Source: Bacteroidaceae bacterium (GTDB lineage: Bacteria > Bacteroidota > Bacteroidia > Bacteroidales > Bacteroidaceae). Taken from it: a stretch of DNA of 61,610 nucleotides. The notes below the pieces were generated by a model. It searched no databases and was not told the DNA's origin. It saw only the letters and a list, made by a program, of their open reading frames with translations. The translations under genes and the position numbers were made by a program. This document shows, one piece after another, positions 17,147 to 26,703 of the stretch. The stretch covers positions 1-61,610 of the forward strand of contig JAFWAX010000012.1 of NCBI GenBank assembly GCA_017507385.1. The letters are read 5' to 3'. Within the stretch, counting starts at the first letter, position 1. Every line of letters begins with the position of its first letter.

Positions 17147-18313
17147 ATGACTTTGCTTGAAAGCAACATAGACAAAATTCCATCGCCATGCTATGTGCTG
17201 GAAGAAAAATTGCTGCGAAGAAATTTGACGTTGATTCGCAGTGTGGCTCAACGTGCCAATGTGGAGATTATTCTGGCATTCAAGGCTTTTGCCTTGTGGA
17301 AAAGTTTCCCGATTTTTAGAGAGTATATCAGTCAAACGACAGCATCTTCATTGTTTGAAGCCCGATTGGCGAAAGAGGAATTTGGCAGCAAGGCTCATAC
17401 ATATTCGCCTGCTTATACCGAGAATGAGTTTGAGGAAATAGTGGAATGCTCAAGCCATATCACGTTCAATTCATTGAGTCAATATGAACGATTTGCGTCT
17501 ATGGCGAAAGATAAGGCTTCTGTAGGGTTGCGCGTGAATCCCGAGTACAGCGAGATAGAAACTGAGTTGTATAATCCTTGTGCTCAAGGAACAAGGTTCG
17601 GTATATTAGCAAAAGATTTGCCAGAACAGTTGCCAGAACAAATAAAGGGCTTCCACATTCATTGCCATTGTGAGTCAGGCAGCGATGTTTTTGTGCGTAC
17701 ATTGAAGCACATAGAAGAGAAATTTTCGCCTTGGTTTTCTCAGTTGAAGTGGATAAATTTTGGAGGTGGTCATTTGATGACTCGACAGGATTATGATGTG
17801 GAATTGCTGATAGAGACTTTGCAGGGATTCCATGCTCGGTATCCGCATCTGAAAGTGATTCTCGAACCTGGGAGTGCTTTTGCTTGGCAAACAGGGCCGC
17901 TTGTGGCAAAAGTGGTGGACATCGTTGAGAATAGTGGTGTGAAGACCGCTATCATTAATGCCAGCTTTACCTGTCACATGCCAGATTGTTTGGAGATGCC
18001 TTATAAGCCCGCTGTGCGTCATGCCGTAACGCTTGAAGAGGAAGACCTTGAGACAGCAAGAAATACACCACATACTTATCGTATTGGTGGCAATTCCTGC
18101 TTGTCAGGTGACTTTATGGGATTGTGGCAATTTGACCATGACCTTCGAATAGGTGAGATGCTTATCTTTGAAGACATGATTCATTATACAACTGTGAAAA
18201 CCAATATGTTCAATGGTATAGGCCATCCTTCCATTGGCATGTTGTATGAGAATGGGGCGTTTGAACTTTTTAGACGATATGTTTATGAAGACTATCGTGA
18301 CAGGATGTGTTGA
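17147..18313 (+). CDS. nspC: Carboxynorspermidine/carboxyspermidine decarboxylase
   Basis: A 388-residue fold-type III PLP enzyme that decarboxylates carboxyspermidine or carboxynorspermidine in the alternative polyamine pathway of gut Bacteroidetes. I chose the ATG at 17147 after AAAGAAAGAAG; a TTG at 17126 overlapping the uvrD stop is the longer option. The PLP lysine is in ILAFKAFALW (Lys46). The specificity features FHIHCHCESG, GGGHLMTRQDYD, ILEPGSAFAW and NASFTCHMPDCLEMPYKP match NspC rather than LysA. Its usual partner, carboxyspermidine dehydrogenase, is not in the window. It overlaps the uvrD transcript. Confidence 0.93.
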   Translation: MTLLESNIDKIPSPCYVLEEKLLRRNLTLIRSVAQRANVEIILAFKAFALWKSFPIFREYISQTTASSLFEARLAKEEFGSKAHTYSPAYTENEFEEIVECSSHITFNSLSQYERFASMAKDKASVGLRVNPEYSEIETELYNPCAQGTRFGILAKDLPEQLPEQIKGFHIHCHCESGSDVFVRTLKHIEEKFSPWFSQLKWINFGGGHLMTRQDYDVELLIETLQGFHARYPHLKVILEPGSAFAWQTGPLVAKVVDIVENSGVKTAIINASFTCHMPDCLEMPYKPAVRHAVTLEEEDLETARNTPHTYRIGGNSCLSGDFMGLWQFDHDLRIGEMLIFEDMIHYTTVKTNMFNGIGHPSIGMLYENGAFELFRRYVYEDYRDRMC

Positions 18314-18324
18314 GGACTAAATCC

Positions 18325-18903
18325 TTAATGCAAAATGAATTTGTTTTGTCCAGAGTTCCAAGCGAATGCCCGATGAGTAGGGTCTGATTTTTTTGCAGGC
18401 TTGTTGCTTCCATCTGTTTGCAGCACAAGTGGATTGCTTGTGGTGATGGTTAGCTGAAGGGTAGAGGGATTGATGGTGATTTTCCTGAAATCGTCAGATG
18501 TGGGTTCGTCAATGTAGTCAGATGCTTGCAGAGGTTGCCAATCTGTGGTGTAGAAACTGATTGAAGAGTCTGCTATGCTGTCGCTTGAAACAGTACTGAT
18601 TACCATAATTATTTGGGTACTGTCGCTTTTGGGGAGCAGCATCATTTCTTTCTCTGAATTTTGTGAGATGACAAGATGTGCGTATTGGTCGGTTAGCGTT
18701 TTCATCTCCGATATGGTCTTAAACTGGTTTCGTGTTTTCATTGGCTTTCCATTCTTCTGGTTGTCAACAATTTCCAGACGGTTATATTCGGAAAGTGATG
18801 GACATAGTTGCTGGGGCATATTAAGAAATATGTCTTTGAGCGATTGTCCATAAGAGACAAGAAATGAAACGCTAAACGCTAAAAGTACGAATATCTTCTT
18901 CAT
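18325..18903 (-). CDS. DUF3256 family secreted protein
   Basis: A 192-residue protein starting at the ATG at 18903 (MKKIFVLLAFSVSFLVSYGQ, signal peptide). DUF3256 is a Bacteroidetes family of unknown role. Typical elements are SLKDIFLNMPQQLCPSLSEYNRLEIVD, the long middle strand region with TTDWQPLQASDY, and a C-terminal repeat of beta strands. It is the last gene of the same-strand efflux series (57 bp after the permease stop). It may be an unrelated passenger in the operon. Confidence 0.8.
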   Translation of the reverse strand: MKKIFVLLAFSVSFLVSYGQSLKDIFLNMPQQLCPSLSEYNRLEIVDNQKNGKPMKTRNQFKTISEMKTLTDQYAHLVISQNSEKEMMLLPKSDSTQIIMVISTVSSDSIADSSISFYTTDWQPLQASDYIDEPTSDDFRKITINPSTLQLTITTSNPLVLQTDGSNKPAKKSDPTHRAFAWNSGQNKFILH

Positions 18904-18960
18904 TTGACTTTGGGATTCTTGCAATGAATTTGTCTTAAATGTAGATTTTATCAGGATAGC

Positions 18961-20184
18961 TTATTCATGCCTTATTGCTTCAATAGGATCCATGTTGGCT
19001 GCTTTACGTGCAGGGATGTAGCCAAAGATGATGCCAATGAGCGTACATACGGCAAAAGATACGTAGATAGACCATGCAGGGATGCTGGAGGGCATGCCAA
19101 TGAGAGGGAACAGTTGACTGATAAGGCATCCTAACAGTACTCCGATGAGTCCTCCTGTAAGAGATATAAGGACCGATTCGATGAGAAACTGTAGAGAGAT
19201 GACCATGCCGGTAGCGCCAACTGCCATGCGGAGACCAATTTCTTTCGTGCGTTCGGTGACGGACACGAGCATAATGTTCATGATGCCGATACCTGCCACG
19301 AGCAGTGAGAAAGCTGCTGCAACAACGAGGATGATAGTGACTGTGTCCATCGTAGAGGACATGGTGTCCATCATCTCTGCTTGTGAGCGGATGGTGAAGT
19401 CATCAACAGCATTTTCTTTCAATTTGTGATTGTTGCGCAAAATTTGAGTGAGTTCTTCGATGGCTGCATCGGAGAGTTCTTCGGTAAGTGCAGAACATAC
19501 AATTGATGAAAAATAGGTTTGTGCTGCAATGCGCTTCATGACACAGGTGTAAGGAGCGATGATGACATTGTCTTGGTCCATTCCCCATGAGTTGTAGCCT
19601 TTCCCTTCGAGCACACCGACGATGCGCAGAGGGATGGATTTGAAACGGATATTCTTGCCGATGGCTTCAGCCTCTTTACCTTCGCCAAACAACTCGTTTA
19701 CAATAGTTTTACCTACGACACATACTTTGGAAGCCTTGCGGATATCTTCTTCGTTGAAGTTCTGTCCTTCTTCTACTTTCCATTGCTTGATGTCAAGGTA
19801 TTCAGGTGATTCTCCATAGATGGTACTGGTTGTGTTGCTGTTGCCATAGATGACTTGACCAGATGCTGTCACTTCTGGAGATACGTAGCTGACAAATTTC
19901 TTCTCGTTGACAATACATTGGTAATCACCTATCTTGAGAGTCTGCATGGCAGAAGGGTCTTGGCGAACTCCTCCACGCATATCTGCACCAGGACGTATGG
20001 TCAGCAAGTTGGTTCCCATCGTTGATAGTTCTTGGCGTATGCTTTCTTTGGAGCCTTGTCCAATGGACATCATGATGATGATAGCAGCAACGCCTATAAT
20101 GATGCCAAGCATGGAAAGGAAGGAACGCATCTTGTTGTTTGCTACAGCGCGGATGCTGACTTTGAACAAATTCAGTATATTCAT
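18961..20184 (-). CDS. MacB-like ABC transporter permease
   Basis: A 407-residue FtsX/MacB-type permease: one N-terminal transmembrane helix (about 18-40, with IIIGVAAIIIMMSIG), a periplasmic MacB_PCD domain (about 45-255), then three C-terminal helices (about 275-400). The motif ERTKEIGLRMAVGAT is diagnostic. In E. coli MacB the ATPase and permease are fused; here the ATPase is a separate upstream gene (28 bp gap), the usual Bacteroidetes arrangement. With the adaptor and TolC genes upstream it should form a tripartite pump that expels peptides, lipids or macrolide-like compounds; the substrate is unknown. Confidence 0.92.
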   Translation of the reverse strand: MNILNLFKVSIRAVANNKMRSFLSMLGIIIGVAAIIIMMSIGQGSKESIRQELSTMGTNLLTIRPGADMRGGVRQDPSAMQTLKIGDYQCIVNEKKFVSYVSPEVTASGQVIYGNSNTTSTIYGESPEYLDIKQWKVEEGQNFNEEDIRKASKVCVVGKTIVNELFGEGKEAEAIGKNIRFKSIPLRIVGVLEGKGYNSWGMDQDNVIIAPYTCVMKRIAAQTYFSSIVCSALTEELSDAAIEELTQILRNNHKLKENAVDDFTIRSQAEMMDTMSSTMDTVTIILVVAAAFSLLVAGIGIMNIMLVSVTERTKEIGLRMAVGATGMVISLQFLIESVLISLTGGLIGVLLGCLISQLFPLIGMPSSIPAWSIYVSFAVCTLIGIIFGYIPARKAANMDPIEAIRHE

Positions 20185-20212
20185 TCTTTATGGGGCTTAA
20201 ATCTTTAATTCA

Positions 20213-20977
20213 TTAGTCGTCTTGTGGCTGTGGAAGAGCAGCCAAAGCTTCTGCGGCCGATTTTATATGAGGGTTAATAGTGTCTTCTCTAACCTTTCCG
20301 TCGCGTAGGTTGATGTTTCGTGATGCGTATTCTGCGATTTCGGGATTGTGTGTGACGAAAATGATGGTGTGTCCCTCTTGATGAAGTTTCTGGAAGAGCA
20401 CGAGCATCTCAAAAGAGGTACGTGTGTCAAGATTTCCTGTTGCTTCATCGGCAAGCAGCACGGCAGGCTTGTTGACAAGAGCACGTGCTATTGCTACACG
20501 TTGCATCTGTCCACCGGACATCTGGTTGCTTTTGTGTTCAAGGCGGTCTCCCAGTCCTACAGCTTGCAGAGCTTGTATGGCTGCTTCGCGTCGCTGTTTG
20601 GATGTGTATTTGTTGTTGTACATGAGTGGAAGCTCCACGTTTTCAACAGCAGTTGTTTTAGCCAAAAGGTTGTAATTCTGAAACACGAATCCAATCTTGC
20701 GGTTACGGAGTTTAGCACGTTGATTCTTGCTCATTTTGCGTACAGGTGTTCCGTCGAGGTAATATTCGCCTGATGTTGGAGTGTCAAGACACCCTAACTG
20801 GTTGAGCAGTGTCGATTTTCCTGATCCCGAAGTACCCATGATGGTGACAAATTCACCTTCATAAATCTTAAAGCTGACACCACGCAGAGCCTTGACTGTC
20901 TCAGAACCGACTTGGAAATAACGTTTCACATTGTCGAGTTCTATGACTACTTTTCGTTTGTCTTGCTGGGAATTCAT
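20213..20977 (-). CDS. ABC transporter ATP-binding protein (MacB/LolD type)
   Basis: A 254-residue nucleotide-binding subunit. Walker A GTSGSGKST is at 48-56, the Q-loop at VFQNYNLL, the signature MSGGQMQRVAIARAL, Walker B VLLADEATGNLD, and the H-loop IIFVTHNPEIAE. Its start overlaps the adaptor stop by 4 bp (20974-20977), implying translational coupling. It powers the permease encoded directly downstream. Confidence 0.95.
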   Translation of the reverse strand: MNSQQDKRKVVIELDNVKRYFQVGSETVKALRGVSFKIYEGEFVTIMGTSGSGKSTLLNQLGCLDTPTSGEYYLDGTPVRKMSKNQRAKLRNRKIGFVFQNYNLLAKTTAVENVELPLMYNNKYTSKQRREAAIQALQAVGLGDRLEHKSNQMSGGQMQRVAIARALVNKPAVLLADEATGNLDTRTSFEMLVLFQKLHQEGHTIIFVTHNPEIAEYASRNINLRDGKVREDTINPHIKSAAEALAALPQPQDD

Positions 20978-22149
20978 TGTTTTTGCTGGGGATTAGCGTT
21001 ATTGCGGTTATTGCGTGGGCGAGGCATGAAGGGGTTGGATGTTCCCTCTGCGGCTGGTCCTTGTGGCTTGTTGCGGATAATCTCAAAGTCAGTTAGTACT
21101 TCTGTGCCTTCTGCAACCCCTGAAAGAATCTCAGTCAGAGTGCCGTTTGTCGTTCCGATTTCCACCTTGTGAGCTTTGAAGGTGTTGCCTTCCTTTGTCC
21201 ATAGCTTGTGAGGGGAATCAATGTCGCTGATGGTCTCATCCTTCTGCAGCAAGGCTTCATTGGGAGTGAAACGGAGAGCGCGGTTTGATACGGCGAGAAC
21301 ATTGTTTTTCTCGAATGTGTAGATAGTTACGTTTGCAGTGAGGCCAGGCTTGAGCTTGAGTGCATTGTTGGGAGCAGAAATTACCACTTCGTAAGTCACC
21401 ACATTGCTTTCAGTTGTTGCTTCCTGACGCACCTGAGTCACTTCGCCTTCGAAAATGTCGTCTGGATAAGCGTCAACAGTAAATGTCACGCGCTGTCCTT
21501 CCTTCACACCGCCAATGTCTGCTTCGTCGATGTCCGCTATCACACGCATATCGGTAAGGTCTTGCGCTATGATGAAGAGGGTAGGAGTCGTCATGGCAGA
21601 AGCCACAGTTTGCCCTTCTTCCACCTCCTTTGAGAGCACGATGCCGTCAATTGGCGATGTGATGGTGGCATAGCCAAGGTTAGTCTGTGCTTTCTGTACA
21701 TTTTGCTGATGCACTTTCACTTGCTGTACAGCCTGTTCGTAAGATAGCTTGGCGTTTTCGTAGTCATTGGCAGAAACAAGTCCTTTCTCAAAGAGCGTCT
21801 TGTAACGGTTATAGTTTGAAGTCTGATAAGTCAGTGACGACTGGGCATTGGCGAGGTTGCTTTGTGTCGAAGCCAATTCCGACAGCAGATTCGTCTTGTC
21901 CAATTCGGCAATGACTTGCCCCTTTTGCACGATAGAGTTGTAATCTACATAGATGCGGTCGATAATGCCCGATACCTGTGTACCGACTTCCACCTCTGTA
22001 ACAGGTTCGATTGTACCCGTGGCTGTAATGCTTGTCGTGATGTTCTGTTTTTCTACAGGAGAAGTTGAATAAGTTACCTTAGGTCCTTTGTCACAGGCAG
22101 TGAGAGCCGCCATGATGAAAAGTGCGGAGAATATATTAGAAGCTTTCAT
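20974..22149 (-). CDS. MacA-like periplasmic adaptor lipoprotein
   Basis: A 391-residue membrane-fusion protein. MKASNIFSALFIMAALTAC gives a lipobox with Cys19. A lipoyl/barrel-sandwich half (VEVGTQVSGIIDRIYVDYNSIVQKGQ) leads to an alpha-hairpin of about residues 90-165 rich in Q, N and heptads. The second lipoyl half follows (GYATITSPIDGIVLS), then beta-barrel and membrane-proximal domains. The Gly/Asn-rich tail (PRNNRNNANPQQ) is low complexity. It bridges the permease and the TolC-like channel encoded on either side. Confidence 0.93.
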   Translation of the reverse strand: MKASNIFSALFIMAALTACDKGPKVTYSTSPVEKQNITTSITATGTIEPVTEVEVGTQVSGIIDRIYVDYNSIVQKGQVIAELDKTNLLSELASTQSNLANAQSSLTYQTSNYNRYKTLFEKGLVSANDYENAKLSYEQAVQQVKVHQQNVQKAQTNLGYATITSPIDGIVLSKEVEEGQTVASAMTTPTLFIIAQDLTDMRVIADIDEADIGGVKEGQRVTFTVDAYPDDIFEGEVTQVRQEATTESNVVTYEVVISAPNNALKLKPGLTANVTIYTFEKNNVLAVSNRALRFTPNEALLQKDETISDIDSPHKLWTKEGNTFKAHKVEIGTTNGTLTEILSGVAEGTEVLTDFEIIRNKPQGPAAEGTSNPFMPRPRNNRNNANPQQKQ

Positions 22150-22191
22150 TATTTTTTTTCTGATTTATTATTTCTTAAATTTTTGAATTAT

Positions 22192-23547
22192 TTATAGTTC
22201 TATGTTTTCCCCTGCATAGAACTTGAGCATAGCATAGTTGAGTATAGCGGTGTATTTGGTCTGAAGCAGTTGCTGTTCTGCCTGCAACAGGTTGTTCTTC
22301 CCTGTTGTCAGCTCAACAATGTTTTTCAGTCCGAGGTTAAACTGTTCGCTGACCAAGTCGTAGCTTTCTTGCATGCTTTCCACGTTAGCCTTTGCCGACA
22401 GGAATTGGCGTAGTGACGTTGTGGCGTTGAGCCAGCAGTTCTCGATCGTAGAGTAGAGCTGCTTCTGCTGGCTTTGAAAGTTCAGCACATTCGTCTGGTG
22501 TGTGTATTTAGCCTTGCGGATATTGGTGCGAGTCTGAAAATTGTCGAAGATAGGCATCGACACTGTCAGTCCCACCGAATTGCTCAGGTTCTTTTTGATT
22601 TGCTCCGTAAAGGCAGTATGCTGTCCCGAAGAGTTATTGCTGCCCATGCCCACCGTCAACGACACTGTTGGCATGTATCCTGCCCGAGCATTGGCTATTG
22701 CAATTTCAGACGAAGCTACATTCAGCTTGCTGGATTGGATTTCCGGACGATTGGCAAGAGCGGCATGATACACAGACTGCTCATCGGGAATGATGCTGAA
22801 CATCTCCTCTTCTGGCAGGTTGGGCACAACAATATCAAAATCCTCGTTGTCATGAATCTCCAGCAGCTGCTTAAGCTGGAGCTTATAGCTTGCCAGCTGC
22901 GATTCTGCTTGCGCCAGCGAATAGTGGTCTTGGCTCACTTGTGCTTCAAGCTGCACCAAATCAACTCGCGCCAGACTTCCGAGTTCCACCATCTTCTGAG
23001 CACGGTCGCGCTGCATCTCGCTCGACTTGATGATTTCCTCGCATACCTTCACCGCCTCCGTCTCATAGAGCACCTGCACATACAGCTGCGCTATCTGCTC
23101 CTGTATGCTGTTAGCCTGCTGCTCCACATCCAGCTGCGCAATTATCTCGTTCAGTTTGCCCTGCTTGATGTTATTGATGTTGCGGTTGCCATTCCACACC
23201 GTCCAGTTGGCATTGATGCCATAAGAACCATTGTACGAAACCGTGTTCCTGTTCGTGGTCATAGAACCATTAGTCAGGTTGATGGTGCTTTCGGCAAAGG
23301 GACGCCAAGATACATTCTGATTCGTGTTGAATGACAGCGAAGGAAACAAGGCAGATTTGCTCTGCAGCACGTCCTCATGGCTGGAAGCCGCAGCAATCTT
23401 CTTCTGTTGTAGCTGAATGTTGTTCTCCAGCGCATACTCCAGACATTCTTGCAATGTCCATAGCCTGTTGTTCGCAGCCTCTTGCCCGTTCACAGCATGG
23501 CAGGCCAGCACCATGGAAATTGCAGTCAGTAAGTGTTTATTTTTCAT
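22192..23547 (-). CDS. TolC family outer-membrane efflux channel
   Basis: A 451-residue outer-membrane protein starting at the ATG at 23547 (MKNKHLLTAISMVLACHAVNGQ, signal peptide). The two tandem OEP repeats are visible. Each has a long coiled-coil helix pair (for example QEQIAQLYVQVLYETEAVKVCEE and AKANVESMQESYDLVSEQFNLG) and ends in the family phrase GLKNIVELTTGKNNLLQAEQ. It begins the pump operon tolC-like, macA-like, ATPase, permease, with 42 bp to the adaptor. Confidence 0.93.
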   Translation of the reverse strand: MKNKHLLTAISMVLACHAVNGQEAANNRLWTLQECLEYALENNIQLQQKKIAAASSHEDVLQSKSALFPSLSFNTNQNVSWRPFAESTINLTNGSMTTNRNTVSYNGSYGINANWTVWNGNRNINNIKQGKLNEIIAQLDVEQQANSIQEQIAQLYVQVLYETEAVKVCEEIIKSSEMQRDRAQKMVELGSLARVDLVQLEAQVSQDHYSLAQAESQLASYKLQLKQLLEIHDNEDFDIVVPNLPEEEMFSIIPDEQSVYHAALANRPEIQSSKLNVASSEIAIANARAGYMPTVSLTVGMGSNNSSGQHTAFTEQIKKNLSNSVGLTVSMPIFDNFQTRTNIRKAKYTHQTNVLNFQSQQKQLYSTIENCWLNATTSLRQFLSAKANVESMQESYDLVSEQFNLGLKNIVELTTGKNNLLQAEQQLLQTKYTAILNYAMLKFYAGENIEL

Positions 23548-23620
23548 TTTTTTCTGCTTTTTATCTGTAGTCAATGACCATTCAAAACTCAAAAAGTTTA
23601 AAATAAAGAATGAAAATAAA

Positions 23621-24060
23621 AAAGCAGTCGGACTATAAGCCGGGTTTTGTGCGCACCATCCAACGAAAGGGATGTGTTCCCCATTTCGCAGTGCGTGCCT
23701 GTCATTTATCTACTCCATGAGTCACCCCATGGCTCAAGCGTTCTACCCTCCACCGAACAATCGGGCGGGCAACCCTCGTGGCGGTGGTTTACATGAACTT
23801 GCAGCTCCCAAGATGCACAGCCGACATGTCGCCATGCCGCTGGTGAGCCCTTACCTCACCTTCTCACCATTTCAGCCGTGGCAGCATCGCTCATTCCAAA
23901 GGATTGGGCGCTAAAGCCGCGTCTGTTGTTATTTTCTTCTGCATTACTCAGCCCTCGCGGACTGCTTCTATATTAGGAAGTGGGATGCCCTGTGCTGCCC
24001 GGACTTTCCTCTTTCAGCACCTTAGAGATGCTGCCAGCGACAGACCGTCCGACTGCTTTC
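23621..24060 (-). ncRNA. rnpB: RNase P RNA (bacterial type A)
   Basis: About 440 nt on the minus strand. The ends pair over 13 bp (GTCGGAC region at 24047-24060 with 23621-23633). The conserved GAGGAAAGTCCGGGC of P4 lies at about 24015-24001, and the 3' half ends with ACCCGGCTTATAGTCCGAC. A U-run follows the 3' end. A TACCTTTG box at 24067-24074 places initiation at the 5' end. It processes 5' leaders of tRNAs such as those in this window. Confidence 0.96.
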
Positions 24061-24156
24061 AAGCTACAAAGGTAAATATTTTTCCTCAAAAAAAAGAGAG
24101 TATAGCACAACAAGGTACATTTTCACCATCTTTTTCCACCTGTCAGCCACACATTA

Positions 24157-26343
24157 TCAATTATCAAAGAGGTTCACAGTCACCTTTCCGAAGATGTCGT
24201 TCACGCTTGTGCCAACATGGAAAGTGTAGTTGCCCGTAAGGAGAGCCCAGTCATGCTGAGACTCGTTGAAATAACGCAGTTCCTCTGTTGGGATGAGAAT
24301 GCTGAGGGTTTGGCTTTCTCCAGGCTGGAGAAGCTTTGTCTTGGCAAATCCCTTGAGCTCCTTGATGGGGCGTGGAAGCTCGCCTTGAGGAGATTGTGCA
24401 TAGACTTGCACGACTTCCTTTCCAGCCGTTGCTCCAGTGTTGCAGACAGTAACGGTGATGGTGATTTCGTTGTCCGATTTCGCTGCCGTTGGCTGGCTGT
24501 AGCTGAAGGTTGTGTAGCTGAGTCCGAAGCCGAAGGGGAAGCGTGGTGTGACATTGTTTGTGGCGAAGTGTCGATAGCCGACGAAAATATCTTCCTTGTA
24601 ATATACTTGCTTGTTGACGCCGGGGTAGGCCTCTGGTCCGTACTTGACATAGGGGAAGTCCTCATATTTTTCAGCGAAGGTGATAGGCAGTTTTCCGCTG
24701 GGGCAGACTTTTCCGCTGAGCACGTTCACCAGTGCCGTGCCTGATTCGCTGCCCAGATACCAGCAGTGGGTTAGTGCGCTGACCTGCTTCAGCCAAGGCA
24801 TGGCATAAGGGTTGCCGCCAAATATGACCACGATGGTGTTTTTCTGTATTTCGGCAAGTTCGGCAATGAGTTCATTTTGTCCATAAGAAAGGTCGTAGGA
24901 CTCACGGTCGCCATTTTCGCAGTCTTGACGGTGATTCTTGTTCAATCCTCCGATGAAGATGACAAGGTCCGCTTCTTTTGCTTTGGCAAGCGCTTCCTCC
25001 TTCAACGCCTGTTGCTTGTCAGGGTCAATGGGGTCAACTCTGTCGTAGAGTGCGCGTCCGGCATAGTATCCCTGTGCATAGTCAATTTTGTCTCCGTAGG
25101 TTGCCAGAAATGCTTCGAGTGGCGTGATGTCGCGGAGCGACTTGAGTTCAGACGAACCTCCGCCTTTGGTCAGTGAGCGTGTAGCATTGTCGCCTACGAT
25201 GAGGATTTTCTTGTATTTTGCAGCATTGATAGGCAGGATGTTTTTCTGGTTCTTCAGCATGACGATGCCTTCTTCTGCAATCTGCCGGCAGGTTTCGTAG
25301 TGAGCTTCAGAGCATTGGCTTCCGATGACTTTATTGGGATTCATGGCTGTGCGGAAGATGGTGCGCAGCACGCGGCTTGCTTTGTCGTCAAGCACAGACA
25401 TGGGCACTTTGCCTTCCTTGAGAAGCTTCTCGAAAGGGTTGGCAAGATAATAGTGCTCGTAGCCAAATTCGCTCTCTCTCAGTTTGCCATCGGTGTAGGT
25501 GCCCATTTCGATGTCGAGACCTCCCATGGCAGCTTCCCATGTGTTGGTGGTGCCTCCCCAGTCGCTGATGAGTGCGCCATCCCAGTTCCAATCTTTTTTC
25601 AGAATCCCATTCAGCAATTCGTCGTTGTGGCAGCAATGCACATTCTTCCAGAGGTTGTACGAACCCATGATGGTCCATACGTTGGCTTTTTCGACTGCTC
25701 TCTTGAAGGGTGCCAGATAGATTTCGTGCAATGCTCTTTCGGAAACATTGACGTTGACGGTGAATCGGTCTATCTCCTGGTCGTTCAGCACAAAGTGCTT
25801 CAGGCAGCATGCCACACCGTTGGCTTGCGCAGCCTTGATGTATGGTACCAGCATCTCTCCGGCCAGATAGGGGTCTTCGCCCATATATTCAAAAGCGCGG
25901 CCATTGAGCGGGGTGCGTGCAATGTTTGCTCCAGGGCCCAGCATAATGTCTTTGCCGCGGAAGGCGAACTCTTCGCTGACAGCATCTCCGTATGCCTCTG
26001 ACATCTCTCTGTTCCATGTGGATGCGAGGCAGGTAAGGGATGGGAATGCCACGATGGAGTCGTTTGTCCATCTGGCAGGGCTCCATGTGTTCCACTCCAG
26101 CTCCTCGCGCACACCATGAGGTCCGTCATCCATGTTCAGCTGACGGATGCCGAGACGTGGCACGCCTGCGCTGGTGAACTTGCTCTGTGCATGGAGGATG
26201 TTTACTTTCTCGTGCAGGGTCATGCGGCTGAGCGCATCTTTTACGCGTTCTTCCAGCGGCGCATTAGGATCGAGATAGGTTTGTGCGTTTGTGGTCATTG
26301 ACATCACAGCGAACAATGATGCCAACATTAAAAACTTCTTCAT
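24157..26343 (-). CDS. Glycoside hydrolase family 3 (beta-glucosidase-like), secreted
   Basis: A 728-residue enzyme with signal peptide MKKFLMLASLFAVMSMTTNAQ. The GH3 N-terminal barrel carries KHFVLND (182-188) and the nucleophile motif ISDWGG with Asp261. The GH3_C domain holds GDNATRSLTKGGGSS, and a C-terminal fibronectin III-like domain (NTGATAGKEVVQVYAQSP) is present. GH3 enzymes release terminal beta-linked glucose, xylose or similar sugars; the substrate here is open. The last codons overlap two TTGATAA-type repeats. A TAGGTTTG box at 26384-26391 may be its promoter. No SusC/SusD pair is nearby. Confidence 0.94.
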   Translation of the reverse strand: MKKFLMLASLFAVMSMTTNAQTYLDPNAPLEERVKDALSRMTLHEKVNILHAQSKFTSAGVPRLGIRQLNMDDGPHGVREELEWNTWSPARWTNDSIVAFPSLTCLASTWNREMSEAYGDAVSEEFAFRGKDIMLGPGANIARTPLNGRAFEYMGEDPYLAGEMLVPYIKAAQANGVACCLKHFVLNDQEIDRFTVNVNVSERALHEIYLAPFKRAVEKANVWTIMGSYNLWKNVHCCHNDELLNGILKKDWNWDGALISDWGGTTNTWEAAMGGLDIEMGTYTDGKLRESEFGYEHYYLANPFEKLLKEGKVPMSVLDDKASRVLRTIFRTAMNPNKVIGSQCSEAHYETCRQIAEEGIVMLKNQKNILPINAAKYKKILIVGDNATRSLTKGGGSSELKSLRDITPLEAFLATYGDKIDYAQGYYAGRALYDRVDPIDPDKQQALKEEALAKAKEADLVIFIGGLNKNHRQDCENGDRESYDLSYGQNELIAELAEIQKNTIVVIFGGNPYAMPWLKQVSALTHCWYLGSESGTALVNVLSGKVCPSGKLPITFAEKYEDFPYVKYGPEAYPGVNKQVYYKEDIFVGYRHFATNNVTPRFPFGFGLSYTTFSYSQPTAAKSDNEITITVTVCNTGATAGKEVVQVYAQSPQGELPRPIKELKGFAKTKLLQPGESQTLSILIPTEELRYFNESQHDWALLTGNYTFHVGTSVNDIFGKVTVNLFDN

Positions 26344-26502
26344 ATTGTCAAGCGTTTTGGTAGTTGTTAGATGATTCTGATTGCAAACCTACGAAAAAAA
26401 ACTGATTTTAACATGATTTCTGCGTTTTTTTTAAAGGATATGCTGCATTCGTGGAATCATTTGTTTGACATCGGTTCTGTCTTGTCTGAAAAGCCTGTAA
26501 AT

Positions 26503-26565
26503 CGTTGTGCCCCACATCGGCGTGTCGTTGTGCCCCACACCGATGAACCGTTGTGCCCCACACCG
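26503..26565. repeat. 23-bp-period array, GTGCCCCAC class (3 units, all same direction)
   Basis: Units CGTTGTGCCCCACATCG (26503-26519), CGTTGTGCCCCACACCG (26526-26542) and the same again (26549-26565) have spacers GCGTGT and ATGAAC. The element is exactly 63 bp, between the GH3 promoter region and the hairpin at 26602-26632. Confidence 0.9.
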
Positions 26566-26601
26566 GTTTTCATGAATTTCAGAACCTCTGAAATTTAAAA
26601 T

Positions 26602-26632
26602 CCCCGCACTATCATCACTGACAATGCGAGGG
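26602..26632 (-). terminator. Possible terminator of the small secreted-protein gene
   Basis: CCCCGCA (26602-26608) pairs with TGCG-A-GGG (26625-26632) with one bulged base. On the minus strand ATTTTAAATTT follows. It lies 70 bp past the stop of the gene at 26704-27198. Confidence 0.4.
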
Positions 26633-26703
26633 TTGTGTACACTTCTGTTTTTACTAATCTTTAATTACTTAATTATATTTTAAAAGTCTGCAATAATTTA
26701 TCG

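Noticed and set aside
18961-23547. RND-type multidrug pump
   Set aside because: No RND permease is present; the adaptor and TolC-like genes are linked to an ABC ATPase and a MacB-type permease.
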